64,000 nucleotides of DNA from Naganishia liquefaciens. Taxonomy: Eukaryota; Basidiomycota; Tremellomycetes; Filobasidiales; Filobasidiaceae. Below are positions 31,241 to 41,290 of this stretch, in pieces; the stretch's first letter is position 1, and each line of letters opens with the position of its first letter. Both the position numbers and the translations under genes were made by a program. Where the stretch lies: assembly GCA_013423385.1 (NCBI GenBank), contig BLZA01000046.1:1-64000 (forward strand). The letters are read 5' to 3'. Under the pieces are notes generated by a model that saw only the letters and a list, made by a program, of their open reading frames with translations, searched no databases and was not told where the DNA came from.

Positions 31241-31737
31241 TCACGCAATGGTGACTCCCTCCCCGTAATAGACCCAGATCTGTTGGCCTTTCCTTACTAC
31301 CTTCTCCCGATCCTTGGCCCGATAGCTAACCTTCCCGGTAACGCGAGTGTAAGGTGGCGAGGCGAGTGCCGTGTGAGTTGTGAAAAGTGAAAGGATGCGT
31401 CGGGCTTGTGATTGGCGAGCATCAGACGACCCCGGATAGCGAATCGTGCCTTGAGCCAGATCCTTTCGTTCTCTGTATGGCACCTGTCTCCATTCACAGA
31501 GTTCTGCTTCCACCACCAACCTAAGGCTCGCGATCTGCCGAGTCTTCATACCACTCTGGCTCGAACAACGTAGTCATGTCGTTTGCCCGTCGTCGATGAC
31601 CAGAGAAGCTCTGCGTTGGTCTGTTCATCTTGAGTAACTTTGACGATAACGCTTTGTTTGGTGGACTTCGTAGTGAAAAGACCTAGACCTCTGTACTGGC
31701 CTTTGACATTCCTGCGTTGTTTCCCCGATTTGGGCAT
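31241..31737 (-). pseudogene. SET-like protein gene, cassette copy A (short form)
   Basis: Start at ATG 31737 (MPKSGKQRRN). Motifs: GQYRGLGLFTTKSTKQS, resembling the first strands of SET domains (GxGLFA); ELLWSSTTGKRHD; RFAIRGRLMLANHKPDASFHF in place of the SET RFINHSCxPNA motif; and KGQQIWVYYGEG in place of GEELxxDYG. SET domains methylate lysines; here the NHS motif is NHK, so activity is doubtful. Compared with copy C about 110 codons between the leader and GQYRGLG are missing, and there are frame changes. Paired ACGCGT boxes lie upstream. Confidence 0.55.
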
Positions 31738-31954
31738 GCTGAAGACATCAATTCGCTCGTTCACCGTGCGAATCGTTCTGTCTGAATGGGAAGAAGAAGC
31801 AAAGAATGAAACGAGATGCCAAAGATGACGAATATCACAGTTAACCGTGTGTAGCACAGCGTAGACAGGATACAACTCACTTGACGAATATCACAGTTAA
31901 TCGTGTGAGGGATTCATCAGGGTGCAACGGGGAAAATAACACGAGATTCGTATG

Positions 31955-32025
31955 ACGCGTGTTAATTCAACAAAACAAACATGGGTGAACGACGGAATAT
32001 CGATCGACAACACGCGTGAACGCGT
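31955..32025 (-). promoter_or_regulatory. Three ACGCGT boxes upstream of SET-like copy A
   Basis: ACGCGT occurs at 31955-31960, 32012-32017 and 32020-32025, about 220-290 bp upstream of the SET-like start at 31737. ACGCGT is the MCB element bound by MBF in yeasts at G1/S. The close pair is also present in copy C. Function is inferred only. Confidence 0.45.
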
Positions 32026-32246
32026 CCAGTAATCATTTCGCGCCTCTCCAAGGGATCCAGCGCGTTGCAGTCAATAGGAGAACACAGGGAGAGAGTCACG
32101 AAAAGGCCTACCGTCTGGCCTGTTTCTTTTTGTTCTTAGTCCCTCCTGCTGAACACTAGACTTTACTATTACACAAGGGGCTTCCCGAGGTGGGATAGAA
32201 TACGCACGGAGGTCGCCAATGTCCCCGAGAAACGATTGCATCTGCA

Positions 32247-33030
32247 TCAAGGTGTTTTATACGGACAGAGCTGTCCAAACGCTATATCAAGGGTGATAGT
32301 TGAATGGCATTCTTCCTCCGTCCGCAAAAACACCTTCTGCCAGACCCGAGTGCAAGGTGTATGACGAGAAAATGACGATATATAGTCTATATCCATGAAC
32401 AAACTTTGAATGGGTTGTATAAAGCGAAACATTGCATCATACCAGAATAGCAAGATGTTTATCAAGCTTTGACGCCTCCCACTTCGAAACGGGCATATGG
32501 CAAAGAAAGAGCATTAACATCTATCGGTGACGGGAGAAATGAATACAAGGGAATGTTTACCGCTCAACATTGTACTCACCAAGTCCATTCAAGTTGTCCT
32601 GCTTTTGGCGAATCGATTCGACTTCCGTCTTCATGCATGAACCGTCCGCCAACGATCTTAGTTCCTCCAATCGAAGCACATCCACTCGACTGACCGACAC
32701 TTCGGGTACGCTGTCGAGTACCGACATCCCAAAGGCATCGATAAGGAGCAAGAACTTGCGAGCACCGCTGGAGTCGCTTTGCAGGGCGGAGCGTCACGTG
32801 GTTGACGAACCGCCGGTCTGGCTGCAGTCAGAATCGCTGTCGATTTGGTTGTGCAACAAGGCGAACAAACGTTGCTGCCCCTATCGATGGTTCCTGTACT
32901 TGCCCTTGGTGTCGGCCTTTGGAAGTAAGTATACAGAGCAAAGAGTGAGTATCCAAAAAGGCAGAATAGACAGAAAAGACGGATAAGAAGCCGACAATTC
33001 ACCGAGGGAGTTGTAAGATCGTTGAACAAG
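32247..33030 (-). pseudogene. Unknown cassette gene, copy B, inverted
   Basis: Minus-strand copy of the middle and 3' part of the cassette gene: ADTKGKYRNHR, QQRLFALLHNQIDSDSD, LLLIDAFGMSVLDSVPEVSV, SRVDVLRLEELRSLADGS and EVESIRQKQDNLNGL. The acceptor before the ADTKG exon and the donor after the NLNGL exon match copy C. At least one in-frame stop and some drift show decay. It faces copy A across about 240 bp. Confidence 0.6.
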
Positions 33031-34701
33031 CATTTTCAGCCTGCCCGTTTTGATTGCTTAGAGGTACCTCTCAGTAGTTTCTCCCGTAATTCGAATTCTG
33101 AAGCAAGTCGCGAACGGACGCATAAAACGATCCGAGCTCAGCCAGATCACCCTGAGTATAAGCCAAGTATCCAATGCCTCAACAATGGGCAAAGGAACCC
33201 ATGCAGTGCTCATCGACACCACGAACAAGTTTCGACCGACTAATGTTCATTTTCGTTCCTGATTCTTTTGAGAGTAATAGAAATAGCAAGAGTATCAGGC
33301 AAAGACACCAACTTCGTGTGTTCCGGAAAGACATCCTGTCTTTGAACAGCAGAGTACAGCGAGAAAGGACAGTCTACAACAAGGAGATTCCAACCTAAAA
33401 ACTACCCCCAGCACTGATATTTGAGCTAGTTCCTACAACGAGATGTGTTCAGGAGAGATCCCGACGCTGTTCTGAATGAGTGCACGAGTCCACAACTGTT
33501 GTTGCATTAGAACATTTCTGCCGAAACTCAACATTGTAAGTAAGGGGGGCGTCGTACGTTATCTACCTATGTACAACCGCTTCCTATGGTAAGTTGGAAG
33601 CAGACACAAAATCGAAACGGATTCCTTCTGCGGTACTCGCACATACAAGGATGTGCTGGAGGAAAAGATCTGAACGACCACTCACCTGTTGGCCCCTCGG
33701 GCAGCTCACAGCCCAATTCATACGCAATGGCAACCATGCAGCGATTGCCATCATCATGTACTGGTTTACCCACCGCCCGAGCCGTCCGAGTGGCCAATGT
33801 GACTTAGATTTCATGTTCCGCGCTCAGTCGAAGAGCTACAGCGATGGCGGTTGCCTAGTACAGCTTCGATGGGAGAGAGGGGGGACAACAAGAGCGATAA
33901 AATAACGCCAGAACTTCATCAGTCGGGTTCCGCTTACACTTGAATCCTCCCAAGCAAGCAAGGAAGCCTTACGCATGTATGGAGGCTGTTGTTTGCATAT
34001 CTCAAGTCCTCAACCCTCCCATGGTGTGATGGCTAATCTTCCCTCATCATCTCCTTTGCAATCCAATCCAGTCTTTTCCTTGTGATGGCCCGGCGAAGAT
34101 GTCACGGAGCATTCTACCCCGCGCAGGGCACACCGATGATGTCACGTGGCTGACAGGTGTGGAATGCGGTGGACATCCAGAGACGGCCTATACAACGAAC
34201 ATTTTCGCATCACGAGAAACAATACTCGGCCTGCTGCTTCCGTAAAGACCCTTCTGTCTAAGTTGGTGTGGGCGAAACTTTCGGTACCTTTGAGCGTATG
34301 ACGGATTTCGTTGAGCTCGAGAGATCAGTAATTTGAAGTCGACGGTTATTCCTCGGTAAAATGTTTATGAAAACTCCGAAAACACGATCAAGCGTGAGTC
34401 AACAGGAAAAGAACTGGGCACTGAAATTTCCGGCAAAGTGTTTGGATTACATGCAGACAATGAACCGAGATACTGTTGAAAGTCAAGCCACGGCCATTCT
34501 AGCTTGACTTAAGAGGCGGCGAACGCAGCAACTTCTCCCACATGTATCTTGCACCCTAATAGCAGTACCGCTGTCTACCTACGTTTCTTGCTAGGCGCCA
34601 GCGAGCAACATCAATGTGCATTAAGTTTGCAAGAGTACAAATCAGATTTCAGGGAGCAGGGGGGCTGTCAACTGATTGCCCGACACAATTGCTAGACACA
34701 A
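33031..34701. other. No recognisable gene
   Basis: Short frames only. A 103-codon plus-strand frame at 33594-33905 has no known domain. Near 34090-34150 GATGTCACG occurs twice (34098 and 34138). No transposon signature was found. Confidence 0.45.
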
Positions 34702-36814
34702 CTAAAACTCCTTTCTGGGGCTCTTTGCCCGAAGCTTGAGAGGTGGAGTAGCTGGGTGCAAGCGAGTGTTTGACATGAGTTTCAGACGACAAGGAGCTAC
34801 GCTTGTTGAACCTAAAACATGAAGCAAGAAACAGTAGCTCGTAAGCGAGACATGGTACGAGAAGACGAGAGATAGCGGAAAAGACCTACCGCCTGATCTT
34901 GGCATCCAGCGTAGCTTCTCTCGCTTGAATCATGCGCTTCCTGGCATGCAGCGCCTTCTCGATAGACTTGATTGTGTCTTGTTGCCGAGCCAATTCATGT
35001 CGCTTCTCCACCAAAGCTCGCTCTTTCGACTCCAAGCGTGCCTCTTGCGCTATCAACTCTGCTCCTGTACAACAACAAGTGGGTTTCGCCATGTGATTGT
35101 TCAGGACCCGATTGTTGTGGTGACCTCTAGATAACATATGCAACGATCAGTACTGTTCAAGCTGATCAGAGCGACAGAACATTGCTATGCGACTCGACCC
35201 AATGAAGGGTCATTCGTCTTTCGCCTTCCCTTACCTTTTCGGATCATATTGTCGAGGCCACTGCATCTGCAGCCAGTCAGCGATCGTGGGAGATGCCAGG
35301 AGGTCCGCGGTCGAAGAGCGTCGCATGGGCTATAGAGAGACATGAACGAGTACATCGATCGTCAGTATATACAGGTCGTCAATGGCCAACAACCATCTAA
35401 AGTCAGAAATCAAGAGTAGACTCACCTCGATGGCGAGTAGCATCGGTACCAAGCTGTTCATCTGGGCCGAGTGGCCGGCAGGAAGAAGGAACTCTCTTGC
35501 CCTCTGAACGCCTCGAAGGCCGTGGTTTGGAATTCTGCAGGCCAGTCACAGCACGATACATTTTGAGACCCCGATCAGAAGGCTCTCCTGCATGTGAAAG
35601 CACAAGCAACACTTTGACTCACCTCAACGTGCAGAGTTCGAACAATATGCAGCCCAGATTGAAAATGTCGGCCTTGTGATCATACGGTTGACCGGCAACC
35701 AGGTCCTGTAGACATATACACAAACGATCATTCAGTATCGCGTTAGATCAGCTTTATCATACGCGTAATCCCTTTCCTATCTCTTGCCTCACCGGAGGAA
35801 GGTAGCCAGAAGTCTAGATAGTTCAACCGAAGTGACCTTGAATCAGCCATAATTCGATGCCACCGAGCCAACAGACCGGAATCAATGAGGCAAGGCAAGA
35901 GGGAGACTTACCCCGACGAAAGACGTAGTAACGGTCACCCCGTTCGCCATCACCTTGGCCAACCCAAAGTCGGCTAGTTTGACCTGACCCGCGGAGCTGA
36001 GGAGAACTGTGACAGTTAGAAAGGCAGGGATCAGTTGTATGCTTTGGTGCTGATTTGCTGATGTCAAAAGCGGAAAGATACATGCACCGATAGCCAAGGT
36101 CACACTGAGAGAAAGAATTTACTTACCGTTCTCGGGTTTCAGGTCGCGATGTAACAAGGTATGCAGTACGCCTTTATAAGAGTGATGGCAGTAATGCAAC
36201 GCGAGGAGCATCTGACAAAAGATGGACTGGATACGATGATGAGCAATCGGGTTTCTATCAGGTCGATTCGCAAGTCACGGTCAGCACTCGTCCTTGGGCA
36301 CATAGGTAACATTCATATAGACGCGGGCATAGTTCAGCAGAGGCAACCCGCGCCCATAGATCCAGATGTTTCCCCAACATAACGACCCTTCAAACTTACC
36401 TCTGGGATGCTGCTTCATCTATCATCGTCCGCAAATCACCTCCGGCACAATACTCCAGAATGATGAACCGTTCGTTCTGGTCAAAGCCCATGCCGTGAGA
36501 GCCAACGACGTTCGGGTGTGCCAAAGTCTTGAGCAATGCGATTTCTTTCTCGGCTAACTGCACCGCTTCTGTCATATTCGATGTTTACTTGAAAAGCTTG
36601 ACGGCGAACAGCTACGAAGGGGTGGCAAGCGTTGCGAACATGGTCTAGTCTTCTCAGTTTCAAGGGTGTACTGTCACACAGATCCACGCAACTGCGCTCG
36701 GTACGGGGAGTTACATACCTGTCCATCTCGCCTGGACTTGACCAGTTTGACGATTCCAAAACCACCTTCTCCCAAGACCCGGATCGTGGTGAAGTGTTCA
36801 GCCAGATTCTGCAT
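34702..36814 (-). pseudogene. NIMA/NEK-type serine/threonine kinase gene, recently damaged
   Basis: Start at ATG 36814 (MQNLAEHFTTIRVLGEGG). Kinase motifs in order: GEGGFGIVKLV (Gly loop), FAVKLFK (catalytic Lys), EKEIALLKTLAHPNVV, FIILEYCAGGDL, HRDLKPEN (catalytic loop), KLADFGLAKVM, TSGYLPP, DHKADIFNLGCILFELCTLR, MNSLVPMLLAIE and RRSSTADLLASPTIADWL. A coiled coil follows (ARLESKERALVEKRHELARQ), typical of NIMA kinases that act in mitosis. Exons end at normal GT-AG sites, for example 36814-36719, 36611-36400, 36254-36127, 36006-35912 and 35813-35793. Oddities: an in-frame TAA at 36585-36587 right after FAVKLFK, and a frame change in the C-lobe near 35500-35600. Either a recent pseudogene or base-level assembly errors. 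Confidence 0.85.
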
Positions 36815-37077
36815 GTGGGCCCGCTATGCTGGACCCGATACTGCTTCGGGTTGTCCAGGAAAAGCTGGCGGAGTTCAGTAAAGGTGATTGTATCGAAATG
36901 TTGCGGATTTAAGTACCTCGAGGCAACATGCGTTTCTCGAGGGAGACGAACGATTGTACCGTGGCTCTGGGTGGAAGGCGGGAGGCGGGGCATCACCAAG
37001 GGCATTGCGTGCAAGCCCTGAAGGGGGATGAAATAGCTCTTGACGACTTGCTGAAGTTGCCTGTTCCCGAAGTCCGA
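36815..37077. other. Upstream region of the kinase gene
   Basis: A minus-strand open frame continues upstream of the kinase start into the 12-bp minisatellite, but the kinase Gly-loop exon is read in another frame, so this is more likely promoter/leader than coding. Confidence 0.4.
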
Positions 37078-37240
37078 TGATGGAGTGATGGGTGGATGAA
37101 TGAATTGATAGATGGCTGGATTGATGGCTGGATTGATGACTGGATTCATGGCTGGATTCATGGCTGGATTGATGGGTGGTTTGAAGGGTGGTTTGATGGG
37201 TGGTTTGATGGGTGGTTTGATGGGTGGTTTGGTGAGTAGT
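37078..37240. repeat. 12-bp minisatellite
   Basis: Degenerate 12-bp units, first GATGGCTGGATT-like (about 37110-37170), then GGTTTGATGGGT-like (about 37166-37232). The two variants form separate blocks, as expected of an array that changed by local amplification. It lies between the kinase gene and the cassette copy C gene. Confidence 0.9.
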
Positions 37241-37510
37241 TGGCGAATAGTCTAGTGAAATGGATCACAGCGATGCCAAAGTGTCTCTTAGTTCGGGCGT
37301 TGCGGGGCTCGAGCAGGACTGATCGGCGGGTTTAGTGATCGATCATGCGGACAGTTGAAACACATGTGCACACGGTTTGAACAGGGGTGAAGGCTGACCT
37401 TGTCCGTATTTCCGAATAGATGATTGCTTGGAACGTTCGATTGAAGAGCGAGAACTCTCGAAGGAGAGCCAGCGAACAGTAATTCGTCAGTCATCCATCA
37501 ATCACCCATC

Positions 37511-37610
37511 AAGCACCCATCAAGCACCCATCAAGCACCCATCAAGCACCCATCAAGCACCCATCAAGCACCCATCAAGCACCCATCAAGCACCCATCAA
37601 GCACCCATCA
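37511..37610. repeat. 11-bp minisatellite, about nine copies
   Basis: Near-perfect AAGCACCCATC units, preceded by variant CAATCACCCATC. The core CCCATCAA is the reverse complement of TTGATGGG in the 12-bp array about 270 bp away, so the two arrays are related in inverted orientation. Confidence 0.93.
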
Positions 37611-37730
37611 AGCCTTCACTCTGTCAATCAGAATCGATCTTAGTGACGCCAGTCTACGTTCGTTGCCGAGAAGAAAGCGATGGATGGAGTATGCTTTAGC
37701 CATATACGAACCGAGAAACGCATATAATCA

Positions 37731-39347
37731 ATGGTCGCCGATGTGGATGTCCTCAATGACGATCTGCCTTCGTCGATGATACTTGACTTGGACAGCTTGG
37801 AAGCTCCATATCAACGTCTGGTCTCGAACAAGGGGTATAGGTAAGCAGATGAGGGTTCTGAATGGTGAAGGTTGACAGGCCTGGGGCTGATGTCTTCTTC
37901 CCCACACTTCTCTCAGTACGAAAGCAATCGAACAGTGAACTATTCGTGATGGAAAAGAGGATGATCAGCCCGAGGCTGGTTGACCTTGCCGAAGGGGACG
38001 TTCATCTCGCCAACCTGTCTACCTACGCCAAACACCTCGTGTCCGTTTAAGATCCAGACAGAGCGGCTCACAATGCCGGACTGCTCTATCTGACGGTCAT
38101 CGATGCATTCCAGCAAGCTGGCATCACCCATGTTCAGTGGAGTCCCAACCTGATTCTCGAGATTGGTTCGAGAGAATACGAGGTAAGTGCATCTGCTTTC
38201 TCGCCCTCAATGTATGGAAGGGCTTGATGTCACGTCTTTCATCATAGATCGACATCCACGATCAGCAACCACTCAGGGGTAATGGTAGCATGATAGATCC
38301 ACCGATTCCAATGTCAATCGATACCCGTCGATTCTCCCAGTCTGGCCGCGGACAATCAGTGACTGATTCCCCGAACTCGCCTGGGACTTCTAGTACGCCT
38401 TCGGTGGCATACACCTCTGCGATCGCTATTGTCAAGTCACCTGAAAACAAGCGATCGCCGAGACTGTTGAGCTTCGTTGCCGCGCTCAACAGTCGAGATT
38501 ATACGTGTAGTCGTATCGACCCGAAAGGCGAAGGAGCGGACACCTCGACTGTCTCCGCCTTGATTCTGGCAACGGATGCGTCTTCGCTTGAATGTCCCGT
38601 CGCCCATAGGGAAGGTTCACCAATGCAGAGATCGGTGGCGCCATCGGACTCAGCTATCACATGCATTACTCGGTGTTTCCGACAACTCGACGTGCTTGAT
38701 GCCGGAATGGCTTCCTTGAGCATCAAGACAAATTGGGCGTACTGGCAACCGGGCAAGGCATGTAAAGCCTTTTGCAAGGTCAGTCGACTTCTTACTCGTA
38801 TACTCTGTCTATCCTGCCTTTGAGGGTGAATACTCACTGTTTGCTCTGCGTATTTACCTTTTCAAGGCCAACACCAAGGGCAGGGACTGGAGCCATCGAT
38901 CGGAACAGCAACGTTTGTTCGCCCTGCTGTGTCACCAAATCTACAGCGATTCTGTGTGCATCCAGTCCAGCGGTTCGTCGACCACACGACGCTCAGCCTT
39001 GCAAAAGCGACTTCAGCGTGCTCGCAAGTTCTTGCTCCTTGTCGATGCCTTTGGGATGTCCGTACTCGACAGCGTGCCCGAAGTCTCGGTCAGTCGAGTG
39101 GATGTGCTTCGAATGGAGGAACTACGATCGCTAGTGGACGGTTCATATCTGAAATCGAAGTTGAATTGATCCGCCGAAAGCAGGACAAATTTAATGACTT
39201 GGTGAGTACATCCATTGTTGGGGGTATACATTCCTCTGTATTGGTTTCCCTTGTCACTGATGTAAATTGATGCTCTTTCTCTGAGAAGCCCGGTTCTGTG
39301 ACTTCAAGGTCAGAGACCGCTGTGGAAGTGGAAGTCGTCAAGGCTTG
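37731..39347 (+). pseudogene. Unknown cassette gene, fullest copy (C)
   Basis: Candidate start ATG 37731 (MVADVDVLNDDLPSSMILDL). Further exons read RMISPRLVDLAEGDVHLANL, LYLTVIDAFQQAGITHVQWS, IDIHDQQPLRGNG, a long Ser-rich exon ending NWAYWQPGKACKAFCK, then NTKGRDWSHRSEQQRLFALL, LLLVDAFGMSVLDSVPEVSV, SRVDVLRMEELRSLVDGS, EVELIRRKQDKFNDL and ETAVEVEVVKA. Introns with GT-AG ends include 38181-38247 and one ending at 38870. An in-frame stop near 38048 and frame mismatches mean it is probably decayed. I do not recognise the family. Two further partial copies (A, B) show it belongs to a repeated unit; a mobile origin is possible. Confidence 0.55.
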
Positions 39348-39599
39348 ATGGCCATCTTGCTGTTCTGGTAGGATACAAAGTTTCGCGCTTTACCACCATC
39401 CGATGTTCGTTCTTTGATTTATGTTATATATATCATATCACTTCTCGCCATACACCTTGCACACGGGTTCTTGACCGCGCTTTGCGTGTGGAGTAGGCAT
39501 GGGAACCTGTCTGTGTGGAAAGACAGCCTGTCTTTTCGACAGCTGGCACATCATGGTAGGCATTCGGACCATCCGGGAAGCCGTGTGAAGTCACTATGT

Positions 39600-39843
39600 A
39601 CTTGTGCTGTGTTCTACTGTCCGCTGTTTTGGCTCCATGGGTGAGTTTACACCAAGCTCAAGATTCTACATCATCGCGAACAAGGACATGACGCAAGAAC
39701 AATATGCGTTCTGTGTAGCAGGTCCATCCCAACCTACTTCCTCACACTCTGCAACTGGTCCGCATGAGGTTTGGCTCGTATGCCCGGGACTTGGCACTGG
39801 GCGAGGACTGGCACTGGAAGTGGAGGGATATCAGATCCATTGA
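39600..39843 (+). other. Conserved frame of the repeated cassette, copy C
   Basis: Contains FYIIANKDMTQEQYAF and EVWLVCPGLGTGRGLALEVEGY. Both stretches have counterparts in copy A (FFIIANKSMAQEQQVF and EVWLVRPALGAGQERAL). It may be extra 3' exons of the cassette gene or a separate small gene. Family unknown. Confidence 0.4.
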
Positions 39844-40118
39844 GACTGGTTGACAGTCCTGCTTCGTTTGCAAAGAGCCTTATCCAATGATGACTCTACA
39901 ATACAGGGATACCATCCAAGGCATAGCATCCAGTGAATGCTAGTCAATATTTCGGTTGCGATCAGAACCCCTAAGGGAAACCCGTTACGTCCGTCTCCGT
40001 CGTCCTTCCATAGCAAGACCTTCCAAAAGGAGCTACTTTACCATTAACAGCAAGGAACGTCAGCTTGATCTCAACACTGCCACTCACCCAAAGCCGGCAA
40101 CGTACTTGGTGTTCGACT

Positions 40119-40911
40119 TCACGTAAAGTTGACTCCCTCCCCATAATAAACCCAGATCTGTTGCCCTTTCTTTACTACCTTGTCCGGATCCTTGGCTTGA
40201 TAGCTAACCTTCCCGGCAACGCGAGCGGTATGGTACCGAGGCGAGTGCCGAGTGAATTGTGAAAGTGAAAGGATGCGTCGAGCTTGTGATTGGCGAACAT
40301 CAGACGACCCCGGATGGCGAATCGTGTCTTGAGCCAAACTCTTCCGTCTGTCGTATGGATTTTGTCTTCATTCACGAAATGGCTCTTCCACCACCAGCCT
40401 GAAGTTCGAGCTGCCGCCGAGCTTTCAGACCACTATGACTCGAACACGCAATCATGTCGCTTGCCCGTCGTGGTCGACCAAAGAAGTTCTGCATTGTTTC
40501 GTTCATCTTGAGTGGCTTTGGCGATGGCGCTTTGTTTGGTGGACTTTGTAGCGAAAAGACCTAGGCCTTTGTACTGGCCTCTGACACTCCAATGCTCGAT
40601 ACGGTAAGGTAATTCGGTACCGTCAAACAAATCGACGATGATATACGAACCGTCTGGTTGAACTTGTCGGTCATCGCTCCGGCTCTCCGATATCGAGCCG
40701 GGTGCTTCCCAGCTTTTCGACAGGATTCCAGAAGCTCAGAGATGTACCCTACGTCACCCTGTCGAAAACGTTCCAGGTCGGTCTCCTTGTTGACGAGTGT
40801 CTTCCTGATGAACTCGGTGGCTTGGAGTTCCTGTGAGGGCTGATGCACGGGATTCGTGCCCCGCCGAACATTATTGCAGAGGTTGTTGCGCTGTTTCCCC
40901 GATCTAGGCAT
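40119..40911 (-). pseudogene. SET-like protein gene, cassette copy C (long form)
   Basis: Start ATG 40911 (MPRSGKQRNNLCNNVRRG). The leader includes LERFRQGDVGYISELLESCR, followed by SYIIVDLFDGTELPYRIEHW, then the SET-like part: GQYKGLGLFATKSTKQS, ELLWSTTTGKRHDC, GWWWKSHFVNEDKIHTTDGR, RFAIRGRLMFANHKLDASFH, and ARVAGKVSYQAKDPDKVV with KGQQIWVYYGEG at the end. The three SET landmarks appear in the right order and spacing (GxGLFA, NHxxxxA, YYGEG), but the usual NHS/Cys residues are altered. About three frame changes or stops interrupt it. It converges on the cassette gene. A divergent SET-domain family is my reading; activity is doubtful. Confidence 0.55.
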
Positions 40912-41034
40912 GCTGAAGACATGGATTGTCTAGGTCACTGCGCGAACCGTTCTGTCTGAATGGTGAAGAAACAAGAAGATGACAACGAAGATGCATACGC
41001 AACCTGGGTGAATCAGCGAATATCGATCGACAAC

Positions 41035-41047
41035 ACGCGTGACGCGT
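41035..41047 (-). promoter_or_regulatory. Paired ACGCGT boxes upstream of SET-like copy C
   Basis: ACGCGTGACGCGT, two MCB-type elements one base apart, about 125 bp upstream of the start at 40911. The pair is conserved in copy A with a 2-bp gap although flanking bases have drifted. This suggests G1/S-type control in the ancestor. Confidence 0.5.
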
Positions 41048-41290
41048 TCTGTAGCCTTCTCGCGCCTCGCCGCGGAGCCAGGCATGGAGTCAATAAATAA
41101 CAAAAGGAACACAAGGGAGAGAAGCGCACGAAGGCCTACTGGCCTGAATCTTTTGGGCTCCAGGATCACCTGCTGAACACTGGACATTGCCACAAGACAA
41201 GGGACTTTCCAGTGTGGGGTGGAATACTTACAGCAGTTGGCAACTCCCCCGAGAAACGATTGCATTCGGGCCAAGGTATTTAATACAGAC

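Larger units (their letters stand above)
39150..41290. repeat. Cassette copy C segment duplicated at 30061-32270
   Basis: The two regions align end to end by eye, including the cassette gene 3' end, the IIANK stretch, the SET-like gene, the ACGCGT boxes and the distal sequence CCCGAGAAACGATTGCAT (near 41250 and 32225). Copy A lacks about 330 bp in the SET-like gene. A third, inverted partial copy lies at 32247-33030. Confidence 0.85.

Noticed and set aside
36481-37161. A 226-codon minus-strand frame with NPAIN-type repeats.
   Set aside because: It crosses a minisatellite and two kinase exons in the wrong phase; kinase motifs lie in another frame with proper splice sites.
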